Below are positions 1 to 8,228 of a stretch of DNA of 64,000 nt, one piece after another; within the stretch, counting starts at the first letter, position 1; each line of letters opens with the position of its first letter. A program made the translations under genes and the position numbers. The notes under the pieces are model-generated. The model worked only from the letters and a program-made list of their open reading frames with translations. It ran no database searches and was not told the DNA's origin. The stretch covers positions 1-64,000 of the forward strand of contig JANQSN010000053.1 in NCBI GenBank assembly GCA_028284045.1, given 5' to 3'. This DNA comes from Alphaproteobacteria bacterium. GTDB lineage: Bacteria; Pseudomonadota; Alphaproteobacteria; DSM-16000; Inquilinaceae.

Positions 1-327
1 GACCCGGTTCAGCGCCGCCATGAAGTCTTCTTGGATGAAGTCGACGCGGCTGCCTTCGCCGACGTTGAAGGTGTCCCACTCGATGATCACCCGGTCGGAA
101 CCCTGGTGGATGGTCACCGAGTTATCGCCGTAGACGATGTCCGCCACGCCGTCGACGACCGTACCGCCGGTCGGCAGCTCCGACGCCGCCGCACCCGTGG
201 CCAGCATCGCCGCCGTCAGCGCCGTCGTCAGCCTCAGGGCGCTGCTCAGCCGGCGGCGGGCGACCGCCCCATGCCCATCGTTCGATTTCGACGAAGCGAG
301 AAAGGGTCCGATCGTGCTGATCGCCAC
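1..327 (-). CDS. Two-partner-secretion exoprotein (filamentous haemagglutinin family), 5' part only
   Basis: Read leftward from a GTG at 327-325, the frame stays open to the window edge, giving 109 residues. A GGAGG lies 8 nt upstream at 336-340, which decides this start. The N-terminus has an arginine-rich stretch and a hydrophobic segment ending ATGAAAS, a signal peptide (about residues 25-50). The following residues (LPTGGTVVDG, then SVTIHQGSDRVIIEWDTFNV and FMAALNRV) are typical of the TPS domain that recognises a TpsB/FhaC outer-membrane transporter. The protein is expected to be secreted to the cell surface as a long beta-helix adhesin or exoprotein. Its partner transporter and the rest of the gene lie outside the window. 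The family call rests on this conserved N-terminal pattern only. Confidence 0.85.
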   Translation of the reverse strand, partial: MAISTIGPFLASSKSNDGHGAVARRRLSSALRLTTALTAAMLATGAAASELPTGGTVVDGVADIVYGDNSVTIHQGSDRVIIEWDTFNVGEGSRVDFIQEDFMAALNRV

Positions 328-747
328 TAGCCTATCCTCCGGGGTGCCACGGTCATGCCGACTGCGCAAACGGCGAGAGGGGCGGCGCCGCGATTGCTCG
401 CCACGCCCGCCAGCGTTCCACCTAGTTTGAGCTTTATACAATACTACGCAAAAAGTCCTATAAATATCAATTCAAATTATGTCAACAAATTTTCTTTCTT
501 AACTTCATGCGAAAGGAGAAAATTAGCGAATGGGTGTTTCGAATGAAGGCAAACTTCTTTTTTGGTAAACAATAAAACTTAACAGGTTAACGATTTGATG
601 TGGAGAGTTCATGCAAACCGGATCTTCGCCGGATCTACGATTGAATGCTGATGCGGAGCCTGGCTTGGAGCCCTTCGACGAGCCGGCTATGCTTGTCCGC
701 TGCGCGAGGACGACCGATCACAGGCCGAAACGGCTAGGAGTACAATC
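328..747. other. Gene-free, partly AT-rich divergent intergenic region
   Basis: The 420 bp lie between the TPS gene (leftward) and the crotonase gene (rightward). Positions about 430-590 are far richer in A/T than the surroundings. The only coding hint is a 12-codon frame at about 530 preceded by AGGAG, too short to call. The region holds the TPS promoter (457-485) and, at its right end, AGGAG 7 nt before the crotonase ATG. Confidence 0.6.
457..485 (-). promoter_or_regulatory. Sigma-70-type promoter for the TPS exoprotein gene
   Basis: On the minus strand there is a perfect -35 TTGACA (485-480), a 17-nt spacer, and a -10-like TATAGG (462-457). It lies in an AT-rich patch and points at the GTG start at 327, implying a leader of about 120 nt. 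The boxes are seen directly; activity is inferred. Confidence 0.5.
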
Positions 748-1524
748 ATGGACGAAGCGATTGCGGTCGCCTTCGCCGACGGCGTGACGCGGATTGCGCT
801 CAATCGGCCCGACAAACGCAACGCCTTCGACCGGCCGATGTGGCAGGGGCTGATCGATGCCTTCGCCGGGCTGGGCGAGGCCGCTGGCGCCGTGCTGCTG
901 ACCGCGGCGGGCGATGCGTTTTCCGCCGGTGCGGATATCGCGGAGTTCGGCGCGGCGCGGCGCAACGCCCCGGAGGCGGCGGCCTATGGCGACCTGATGG
1001 AGGTGGCCTATCGGGCGATCGCCACCTGCCCGGTGCCGGTCGTGGCGGCGATCCCGGGGGCCTGCACCGGTGCGGGCCTTGTGGTGGCGCTATCGGCGGA
1101 TCTGCGCATCGCGGCGGCGGATGCGCGGTTCGGCATCCCGGTCAGCCGGCTGGGGCTCGCCATGCCCTTGCCGGAACTGGCGGTCGTCGTGCCGGCGATC
1201 GGCCGCGCCCGGGCGCTTGATCTGCTGCTGTCGGCCCGGCTGATCGACGCGGCTGAGGCCATGGCCTGGGGCATCGTCAGCCGCGTCGTCGATCCGGCGG
1301 CACTGGCGGAGGAGGCGGCGCGCACCGCACGGCGCATCGCTGCCGGCCCGCGCGCCGTGAACGCCCTGCACAAGCGGATGGTGGCGCGGGTGCCGCTGGA
1401 CGGCGGCGGGCCGCTCGACCCGGCCGACCGGATGGACAGCTACGCGCCGTTCGACGGACCCGACTATCGCGAAGGGATCGCCGCGTTCCTGGAGAAGCGG
1501 CCGCCGCGCTTCGGGGGCGGGTAG
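748..1524 (+). CDS. Enoyl-CoA hydratase/isomerase (crotonase) family protein
   Basis: The 258-residue length is normal for a single-domain crotonase. The two oxyanion-hole segments are present: FSAGADI (about 58-64) and IPGACTGAGL (about 102-111). By eye the two catalytic glutamates of classical enoyl-CoA hydratase are not kept: the usual PE of the first site reads PV (FGIPVSRLG), and the second aligns with D in ALDLLL. It may therefore be an isomerase or another acyl-CoA-processing crotonase. AGGAG stands 7 nt before the ATG. It faces the DUF2336 gene tail to tail and has no operon partner here. The family call is firm; the substrate is unknown. Confidence 0.9.
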   Translation: MDEAIAVAFADGVTRIALNRPDKRNAFDRPMWQGLIDAFAGLGEAAGAVLLTAAGDAFSAGADIAEFGAARRNAPEAAAYGDLMEVAYRAIATCPVPVVAAIPGACTGAGLVVALSADLRIAAADARFGIPVSRLGLAMPLPELAVVVPAIGRARALDLLLSARLIDAAEAMAWGIVSRVVDPAALAEEAARTARRIAAGPRAVNALHKRMVARVPLDGGGPLDPADRMDSYAPFDGPDYREGIAAFLEKRPPRFGGG

Positions 1525-1534
1525 GCGTACGGAG

Positions 1535-1554
1535 ATTCCTGCTTTCGCAGGAAT
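1535..1554. repeat. Palindromic repeat between convergent genes (dRS3/REP-like)
   Basis: ATTCCTGC-TTTC-GCAGGAAT forms an 8-bp stem with a 4-nt loop. It lies in the 67-bp gap between two convergent genes. The core plus flanking GAGATTCCTG and GAATGACG resembles the short dispersed palindromes common in intergenic DNA of many proteobacteria. It could act as a bidirectional terminator, although no T-tract follows. Confidence 0.55.
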
Positions 1555-1591
1555 GACGTTTGGGGACTTTTCCGGTGCTGTCGGGGGCCCG

Positions 1592-2749
1592 CTACGACAC
1601 CCGCTCGAGCGACGCCGGGGCGAGGTCGTCGAGCTTGCGCAGCAGGTAGTCCGCGTCTTCCGCCTGCAGGTCGTCGCACACCGACAAGACCCGCTCCAGC
1701 ACCGTGCGGCTGAAGGTGTCGCGGTCGTAGTCGTGGCCGCGAACATCGGTGGACAGCGCCACCGTCAGCGCCTCGCGCATGATCGACAGAAGGCGTTCCG
1801 GCAGCCCCGCCTTCTTGTACAGCGAGCGATAGCCCAGCGGGCCGGCATCGTGCAGCAGCAGCCGGACGTTCAGGAGCGAGATCCCCGTCAGCTCGGAGAA
1901 CGCCAGCTCCACGAAGCGCAGGTCGCCCATGCACACCGCGCGCAGGATCAGCGACGGGCTGAGCCGCCCCGACAGGCGGAGCTGGCGGGCCAGCTTCTCC
2001 AACGCCTCCAGGTCCGTCTCGGTCCCGACCAGGTTGACGGTCGCTCGCTCGCGCGCCCGCAAGATCAGCTCCGACGCGGTATCGGTCGACACCTCGTGAT
2101 GGGAGACCAGATAGTCCTGCAGCTTCGCCGAGAGCCGGGTGACCAGCTTCTCCGCCACCGTGACGGGCAGTTGGGTGCGGTGGACCAGCGGTTCCTGGAC
2201 CGCCACGCTGTCGCCGAAGCGATCGACCACGCGGCTGAGCGTCGTCTCGGTCAGCGCCGCGGACGGGTTCTCCACCACCGTGCGCACCACGGTTTCGGAG
2301 CTGTCCTCAACCAGCACCTGTGCCACCGCATCGGACAGGCCGGCGCGGCGGGCGACGGCGATCTGCTTGGATTCCGGCGCGCTGTCGAGAAGCTGGATGA
2401 GGTCCTCGTCGGTGAGGATCTCGGAGAACTCCAGCATCGGCAGCGCCACGCTCTCCACATCGCGGGCCAGCGTCATCGCGACGTCATGGGGAATGTCGCG
2501 CGTCCGCTTCAGGTTCTCCGCCAGGGCCTGGCGGACCAGTTCCGACGCGTCGGCGGCCATCAGCCGCACGATGTCTTCCGCCAGGGCGCGTTCGGTGTCG
2601 CTCAGCGTCTCGCCGGCGGAGAACTGATCGCCGAGCTTGTTGGCCAGTGCCGCCCGCGTGTCGTCCGACGGGTCCTGCAGCAGCCGTTCGACGTCGCCCT
2701 GCGAGAGCGGGGGCGCCGGCTTCGGAGTGGTGGTCGCCATACTGTCCAT
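1592..2749 (-). CDS. DUF2336 domain-containing protein
   Basis: This 385-residue protein is almost entirely helical, with many short acidic/Leu-Val-rich helices and recurring patterns such as DTRAALANKLGD, LVRQALAENL and ETVVRTVVENPSAAL. These look like HEAT-type repeats and match the DUF2336 family found mainly in Rhodospirillales and other Alphaproteobacteria. There is no signal peptide and no catalytic motif, so it is probably cytoplasmic. The family has no firmly established biochemical role that I can name. It stands alone, with a 167-bp gap to the next minus-strand gene upstream. An ATG three codons downstream is an alternative start. Confidence 0.75.
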   Translation of the reverse strand: MDSMATTTPKPAPPLSQGDVERLLQDPSDDTRAALANKLGDQFSAGETLSDTERALAEDIVRLMAADASELVRQALAENLKRTRDIPHDVAMTLARDVESVALPMLEFSEILTDEDLIQLLDSAPESKQIAVARRAGLSDAVAQVLVEDSSETVVRTVVENPSAALTETTLSRVVDRFGDSVAVQEPLVHRTQLPVTVAEKLVTRLSAKLQDYLVSHHEVSTDTASELILRARERATVNLVGTETDLEALEKLARQLRLSGRLSPSLILRAVCMGDLRFVELAFSELTGISLLNVRLLLHDAGPLGYRSLYKKAGLPERLLSIMREALTVALSTDVRGHDYDRDTFSRTVLERVLSVCDDLQAEDADYLLRKLDDLAPASLERVS

Positions 2750-2916
2750 ACCGCGGGTCGTCGTCCTTCAGCGCTGGCACCGGGTCGGGACCTTCGGCCG
2801 TCCGTGCGACCCGTCGTCGGCTGCCCCCCGATGCCGGCGGCAGGGCGCACGCCGCGCCCGTCCGCGCGAGCCTGCGTCCCCAAGTTTCGGCACGGCTTCA
2901 GCATCGCATCGGTGGC

Positions 2917-3642
2917 TTAACGCCCGCTTAATGGCGGATCCAGGTCGTCCGGCGTGACGGTCTGCTCCGCCAGCGTCTCCAGGGTCCTGTCGGCCAGCCG
3001 GGCCGGCGGCGGCGTTTCGCCTTGCAGGCTCAGGGCGGCGTCGCGTCCGCGGATGACGGACACGATCGGGCCGCGCAGCAGGCCGACGACGGCGGTCAGC
3101 CAGTCGCCGATCAGCGGATCGCCGTCGCCGGTGTGGAGCCGGAAGCGGTCCAACAGCCACAGGACATCCGCCGTGGCGTACCAGGCCTCGCCGGTCACCC
3201 ACTGGTTGGTGGTGAACACGCTGCAGGGACGGCCCGTGGCCGACAGGCCGATCGCGACGAGATGGCACAGGCGCGCCGCATCGCGCGTGCCGTCCGTCGT
3301 GGCGCCGTCGGCGGCGGGGGGCGGCAGCAGCGGCCGCGGCCGATCCCGCAGCCGGTCGGTGCGCATGAACAGGTGGAAGTGTCCGTGCTCGGTCTCCGGT
3401 CGCTCGCCGGGCGCGTGGCGGTGATAGTAGGCCTGTGCGCCGGTGGCGGGATCGATCAGGTCCTGGTGCGGATAGTGTTGCCAGGCGGCCGGCGGTGCCG
3501 GTCCGACAACGCGCTCGATCAGGCCGATTCCGCTGGCTCGCAAGGCCGCCTCTGCCGTGTCGAGGGCGCGCCGGGCGGCGATCCGACGCAGCCGGTCGGT
3601 CAAGCCGGACGAGTCGGTCCCGGCGCCGGCGTGGTCGTTCAC
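2917..3642 (-). CDS. Conserved hypothetical protein with HGHFHLF motif (DUF6969-like)
   Basis: The 241-residue protein has a conserved histidine-rich core, YYHRHAPGERPETEHGHFHL (about residues 72-91), then TDRLRD and TNQWVTGE. The spacing of histidines suggests metal binding or an active site, but no enzyme family is recognised with certainty; it resembles proteins annotated DUF6969. The start is placed at GTG 3642-3640, just after the stop of the universal stress protein gene, with GGAGG 11 nt upstream. A longer reading from 3723 would overlap that gene by about 55 bp and is less likely. It is co-directional with usp, so co-transcription is probable. Confidence 0.65.
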   Translation of the reverse strand: MNDHAGAGTDSSGLTDRLRRIAARRALDTAEAALRASGIGLIERVVGPAPPAAWQHYPHQDLIDPATGAQAYYHRHAPGERPETEHGHFHLFMRTDRLRDRPRPLLPPPAADGATTDGTRDAARLCHLVAIGLSATGRPCSVFTTNQWVTGEAWYATADVLWLLDRFRLHTGDGDPLIGDWLTAVVGLLRGPIVSVIRGRDAALSLQGETPPPARLADRTLETLAEQTVTPDDLDPPLSGR

Positions 3643-3667
3643 CGTCCGCCAGCCCTCCGTTCCAACG

Positions 3668-4099
3668 TCAGCTTCGCACCACCAGGACCGAGCATCGCGA
3701 ATGCCGGACGACCCGCGCGGCATTCGGACCCAGCAGATAGTCGCTGAGATCCGGCCGGTGTGCCGACATGACGATCAGATCCGCGTCGATCGCCGCGGCG
3801 GTGTCGAGGATCTCCTTGTAGACGGAGCCGTGACCGACCCTGAGCTCGCCGAGCAGGGCGCGGTCGACCTCCGCGGCGGCAAACGCGGCCAGGCGGCGGC
3901 GCGCCTCGGCGATCGCGTCGCTTTCGAAGGTCTCCGGCAGGAAGCTGCCGACGATCGCCATGCCGACATCGGGCACCACCGCCACCAGCGACAGCGTGGC
4001 GCCGGCGCTGCGGGCGATGTCGACCGCCGTCGGCAGGGCATCGCGCCACGATGCCGGGTCGTTGAGGTCGATGGGCAGCAGGATCTTTCGGTAGCGCAT
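3668..4099 (-). CDS. Universal stress protein (UspA family)
   Basis: The 143-residue single Usp domain begins with KILLPIDL (first beta strand) and ends with CSVLVVRS, both typical. The nucleotide-binding signature is degenerate: instead of the usual G-x-x-G, the loop reads MSAHRPDLSDYLLGPNA, retaining only the second part. It may therefore be a UspA-type protein that does not bind ATP. It lies 38 bp downstream of the TRAP permease gene start side and upstream of the HGHFHLF gene. Usp genes are often placed next to TRAP or other transporters and may modulate them. Confidence 0.88.
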   Translation of the reverse strand: MRYRKILLPIDLNDPASWRDALPTAVDIARSAGATLSLVAVVPDVGMAIVGSFLPETFESDAIAEARRRLAAFAAAEVDRALLGELRVGHGSVYKEILDTAAAIDADLIVMSAHRPDLSDYLLGPNAARVVRHSRCSVLVVRS

Positions 4100-4137
4100 G
4101 GGGCTGATCCGAAGCCGGCGAGGGTCGGCGCGGGGGG

Positions 4138-6933
4138 TTAGGCCGGCACGGCGGCGGGCTCCCGCCGCGCGCGTTGCAGCAGGACCACGCCGCCCAGCAC
4201 CAGGAGGGCCGGGATGAACATCAACTCTTTCGGCGGCGCGTCGAGCGGGACGACGACCGCATCCACGACGAACCCGAACTCGATGCCGAGCTCGCGGGCC
4301 GGGCCGAAGAAGTCGACCGCCTCGACGACCACCGCGCCGTCGCTCTCCGCCAGGGTCAGGCCCGCTTGGGCCAACCGCTCGTCGGCGGTCCCGCCGGCCG
4401 CCCCCAGCGGCAGCAGCACCGTGCGCGTGACCGCGTCGCCTTCCAGCGTCAGGCCGGACACGACGACCTGCAGGTTCGCGCCATCCGGTGCGGCGGCGGC
4501 GGTCTCGAACACCCGTTGCGGTGCCGCCTCTTCGGTCGGCGGGAAGGCCATGTCCATCCAGAAGCCGGGCCGGAACAGGGTGAAGGCGACCAGCAGCAGG
4601 ATCAGCGACTCATAAAGCCGCGAGCGCACCATGAAGAAGCCTTGGGTAGCGGCGGCGAAGACCAGCATGGCGATGGTCGCCGCCGCGACGGTCAGCACCA
4701 AGTCCCAGAACCCGGCGATGTCGAACAGGATGAGCTGGGTGTTGAAGATGAACATGAAGGGCAGGGCGACGGTGCGCAGCGAATAGAAGAAGGCGGTGAA
4801 GCCGGTGCGGATCGGATCGCCCCCCGACACCGCCGCCGCGGCGAAGGAGGCGAGGCCGACCGGCGGCGTCACATCGGCCATGATGCCGAAATAGAAGACG
4901 AACAGATGCACCGCGATCAGCGGCACGATCAGGCCGTTCTCCGCCCCGACGGTGACGATCACCGGCGCCATCAGGGCCGAGACGACGATGTAGTTGGCGG
5001 TGGTCGGCAGCCCCATGCCGAGGATCAGGCTCAACACCGCCACCAGCATCAGCATGACCAGCAGGTTGCCCTGGGACAGGTATTCCACGAAGGCCGACAT
5101 GACGAGGCCGATCCCGGTCAGCCCGACGGTGCCGACGATGATGCCGGCGGTCGCCGTGGCGACGCCGATGCCGATCATGTTGCGCGCGCCGGCGACCATG
5201 CCGTTACCCAGCTCGCCCAACCCCTGGGGGATGGCCGCGACGGGCGATCCGGTCCCGCGGAAGAGGGCCAGTAGGGGCCGCTGGGTCAGCATGATGAACA
5301 GCATCAGCGCGGTCGCCCAGAAGGCCGACAGGCCCGGCGACAGCCGCTCGACCATCAGGTTCCAAACCAACACGACGATCGGCAGCAGGAAATGCAGGCC
5401 CGACTTCACCGTCGGCCCGGCCTCCGGCAGCCGGATGATCGGCGACTTCGGGTCGTCCATCTCCAGTTCCGGATAGCGGGCGCCGTAGGCCAAGAGCGCG
5501 ACATAGGCCGCGCCGATGACCACGGCGATGACCCAGCCATAGGCATCGCCCGACACCGCCTTCAACAAGGCGACGGCGTGGTAGAGGCCGATGGCGCCGA
5601 TCACCGCGTTGCCCAGGATCAGCGCGGCGGTGGAGACGATGCGGCGCGGATCGCCGCCGGGTGCCCGGCCGCGCACGCCGCGGATCAGCACCGCCTGCAC
5701 CGCGAACACGGCCGCGACGGCGACTAGGACCCAGACCGACCGGTCGAGCAGGGCCGCGAACTGCAGCAGGTAGTAGGCCGCCCCGGCGAGGATCAGCACG
5801 GAGGAGACGGTGATCAGGAAGGAGATCGCCATCCATTTGCCGTCCAGCGGCTTGCCCGGCTTGGGCAGGCCGGACATGCCGCGCTTCAGCGCCTCCAGAT
5901 GCACGATATAGAGCAGGGCGATGTAGGAGATCACCGCCGGCAGGAAGGCGTGCTTGATCACCTCGACATAGGGGATGCCGACATACTCGACCATCAGGAA
6001 GGCGGCCGCCCCCATCACCGGCGGCATGATCTGGCCGTTGACGGAGCTGGCGACCTCCACCGCGCCCGCCTTCTCCGAGGTGAAGCCGACGCGCCGCATC
6101 AGCGGGATGGTGAAGGTGCCCGTGGTGACCGTGTTGGCGATGGACGAACCGGAGATCAGCCCGGTCATGCCCGACGCCACCACCGCCGCCTTGGCCGGCC
6201 CGCCGCGCAGGTGGCCGAGCAGCGAGAACGCCACTTTGATGAAGTAGTTGCCGGCCCCCGCCTTGTCCAACAGGGCGCCGAACAGCACGAACAGGAAGAC
6301 GAACTTGGTGGAGACGCCGAGCGCGATGCCGAAGACGCCCTGATCGCTCAGCCAGTACTGGTCCATCGCGCGGGCGAAAGAGCGCAGCTCGTAGCGGATC
6401 ATGTCCGGCAGCCAGCCAGCGTCGCCGAAGAAGACATAGGCCATGAACACCAGCGCCACGGCCATCAGCGGCGGCCCCAGCGACCGCCGGGTCGCCTCCA
6501 GGAGCAGGATCAGCCCCAAGGCTGAGACGACGATGTCGAGATCGGTCGGAATGCCCGGCCGGGTCGCCAGCACGTCGTAGAACCAGAACCGGTAGGTCGC
6601 GCAGAAGGTGCCGACCAGGGCCAGCACCCAGTCTTGCGCCGGGATGCGCCGGCGCGGCGAGCCCTTCAGCGCCGGATAGGCCAGGAACGCCAGGAACACC
6701 GCGAAGCCAAGATGGATGGAGCGCGCCTGGGCATCGTTGATGATCAGCCAGCCGGTGATGAACGGCAGCGGCGAGGCGTACCAGAGCTGGAACAGCGACC
6801 ACAGAAAGGCGACGACGGTCAGCGTCCAGGCGATCGCCTGGCTGTCCGGCTTGCGCGCGCCGGTGTCGACGGCGGCGACGAGGTCCTCAAGATCGGTGGT
6901 GGTCCTGTTGTCGGTCTTCTGGATGTCGACCAT
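4138..6933 (-). CDS. TRAP transporter fused permease (TAXI type, DctQM)
   Basis: The protein is about 931 residues and highly hydrophobic, with about 18-20 membrane segments. The small-subunit-like part comes first (WFYDVLATRPGIP region), followed by the large DctM channel domain, with MTGLISGSSIANTVTTGTFT and VLSLILGMGLPTTANYIV as clear family motifs. A periplasmic or cytoplasmic extension precedes the last helix. It imports a solute with the sodium gradient, using the TAXI binding protein encoded upstream at 7143-8126. The start at 6933 has GGAG 5 nt away; an ATG 14 codons upstream (6975) lacks a good site. The transported solute cannot be read from sequence. Confidence 0.9.
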   Translation of the reverse strand: MVDIQKTDNRTTTDLEDLVAAVDTGARKPDSQAIAWTLTVVAFLWSLFQLWYASPLPFITGWLIINDAQARSIHLGFAVFLAFLAYPALKGSPRRRIPAQDWVLALVGTFCATYRFWFYDVLATRPGIPTDLDIVVSALGLILLLEATRRSLGPPLMAVALVFMAYVFFGDAGWLPDMIRYELRSFARAMDQYWLSDQGVFGIALGVSTKFVFLFVLFGALLDKAGAGNYFIKVAFSLLGHLRGGPAKAAVVASGMTGLISGSSIANTVTTGTFTIPLMRRVGFTSEKAGAVEVASSVNGQIMPPVMGAAAFLMVEYVGIPYVEVIKHAFLPAVISYIALLYIVHLEALKRGMSGLPKPGKPLDGKWMAISFLITVSSVLILAGAAYYLLQFAALLDRSVWVLVAVAAVFAVQAVLIRGVRGRAPGGDPRRIVSTAALILGNAVIGAIGLYHAVALLKAVSGDAYGWVIAVVIGAAYVALLAYGARYPELEMDDPKSPIIRLPEAGPTVKSGLHFLLPIVVLVWNLMVERLSPGLSAFWATALMLFIMLTQRPLLALFRGTGSPVAAIPQGLGELGNGMVAGARNMIGIGVATATAGIIVGTVGLTGIGLVMSAFVEYLSQGNLLVMLMLVAVLSLILGMGLPTTANYIVVSALMAPVIVTVGAENGLIVPLIAVHLFVFYFGIMADVTPPVGLASFAAAAVSGGDPIRTGFTAFFYSLRTVALPFMFIFNTQLILFDIAGFWDLVLTVAAATIAMLVFAAATQGFFMVRSRLYESLILLLVAFTLFRPGFWMDMAFPPTEEAAPQRVFETAAAAPDGANLQVVVSGLTLEGDAVTRTVLLPLGAAGGTADERLAQAGLTLAESDGAVVVEAVDFFGPARELGIEFGFVVDAVVVPLDAPPKELMFIPALLVLGGVVLLQRARREPAAVPA

Positions 6934-7061
6934 CGATGCTCCGGACGTGAATGCCTGTTCCTGTTTGCGTGCCAAGCTCTTGCGGCCCGGTCACCGGTAC
7001 CTGGTGGACGACGGTCCCATATGGATCTGCCGTGCCGTCGCGGCGGGCGGTACCCAAAGGA

Positions 7062-7112
7062 CGGCGGGGCCGGGGTCGTCTCTGCCTGACAGAACGACCA
7101 CCGGCCCCGCCG
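7062..7112 (-). terminator. GC-rich intercistronic hairpin between TAXI binding protein and permease
   Basis: Positions 7062-7079 pair with 7094-7112 (18/19 bp, one bulge) around a 14-nt loop. On the minus strand it follows the binding-protein stop (7143) and precedes the permease start (6933). There is no T-run downstream, so it is more likely an attenuator or mRNA-stabilising hairpin that keeps binding-protein levels above permease levels than a full terminator. Confidence 0.55.
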
Positions 7113-7142
7113 GAAACTCAAGCCATCAGCCGACGATGCCGA

Positions 7143-8126
7143 TCAGCAATCGTCGCGCAGACCGGCCGCGCAATAGTAGCTCATCGCGCCGTCATGGACC
7201 GGCGCCGACATGCCGTCATTGGCCATCTGCTCCGGTGTCAGGCCCTGATAGGCGGGGTGAAGGGCGATGAACTGGTCGAAGTTCTCGAACACCGCGCTGA
7301 CGATCGTCTCGACCGCTTCCGTCGACAGGGCCGTCGTGGTGACGAAGGTCGCCTTGACGCCGAAGGTGGTCACGTCGTCGGGGTTGTTCGGGTACATGCC
7401 GCCCGGCACCGTGGAGTAGGCATAGAACGGGTTGTCTTCGATCAACTTATCGACGACCTCGCTCTGGACCGGGATGATGTGGCTCTCGCAGCTCGTGGTG
7501 GCTTCCTGAATGGTGCCGCTGGGGTGGCCGACGGTGAAGACGATGACGTCGACATTGTTGTCGCACAGCGCCTGGGACTGCTCCGCCGTCGCCAGCTCCG
7601 ACGCCTGGGCGAAGTCGTCGACGGTCCAGCCATAGGCCTCCATCAGCACCTCCATGGTGCCGCGGGCGCCGGACCCCGGATTGCCGATATTCACCCGCTT
7701 GCCGACCAGATCCTCGAAGGTCTCGATGCCGCTGTCGGCGCGGGCGACCACGGTGAACGGCTCGCCATGGATGGAGAAGACGGCGCGCAGGTCCGGATTG
7801 GCCTCCGGGAAGTTCTCGTGGCTGCCGTTGAAGGAATGGAACTGCCAGTCCGACTGGACGACGCCCATATCCATCTCGCCACTGGCCAGCGCGTTGAGAT
7901 TGAAGATGGAGCCACCGGTGCTTTCGACGGACACACGGATGCCGTGCTCGGCCCGGTTGGCGTTGACCAGGCGCTGGATCGCACCGCCGGTCGGGTAGTA
8001 GACGCCCGTGACACCCCCAGTGCCGACCACGACGAACTGCTCGTCCTGCGCCGCAGCGTCTGCCGCCACGCCGATCGCCACCGCAGCGGCAAGAGCGATG
8101 GCGGATACCGACTTCACATATCTCAT
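7143..8126 (-). CDS. TAXI-family TRAP transporter solute-binding protein
   Basis: The 327-residue periplasmic protein has an N-terminal signal peptide (VSAIALAAAVAIGVAADAAA, cleaved near residue 26). The mature part starts FVVVGTGGVTGVYYPTGGAI and continues with STGGSIFNLNALASGEMDMG, the hallmark of the TAXI (TRAP-associated extracytoplasmic immunogenic) receptors. The later motif GKRVNIGNPGSGARGTMEVL also fits. It captures the ligand and delivers it to the fused permease encoded downstream in the same orientation. GGGAG lies about 10 nt before the ATG. TAXI receptors are known for small organic acids or amino acids such as glutamate; the ligand here is unknown. Confidence 0.93.
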   Translation of the reverse strand: MRYVKSVSAIALAAAVAIGVAADAAAQDEQFVVVGTGGVTGVYYPTGGAIQRLVNANRAEHGIRVSVESTGGSIFNLNALASGEMDMGVVQSDWQFHSFNGSHENFPEANPDLRAVFSIHGEPFTVVARADSGIETFEDLVGKRVNIGNPGSGARGTMEVLMEAYGWTVDDFAQASELATAEQSQALCDNNVDVIVFTVGHPSGTIQEATTSCESHIIPVQSEVVDKLIEDNPFYAYSTVPGGMYPNNPDDVTTFGVKATFVTTTALSTEAVETIVSAVFENFDQFIALHPAYQGLTPEQMANDGMSAPVHDGAMSYYCAAGLRDDC

Positions 8127-8228
8127 AGTTCGTTATCTCCCTGTTTTCCCGCCCGCCAGGTCGCAAGGCGGTCACCTTGGGTTCATTTGCGGCAGGATCG
8201 TTCAGATCCTTTCCGAACGGATGCGCGA

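Noticed and set aside
1553-2920. Long plus-strand frame over the DUF2336 gene
   Set aside because: Composition (Arg, Gln, His rich) is typical of an antisense shadow of a GC-rich gene; DUF2336 on the minus strand has family support.
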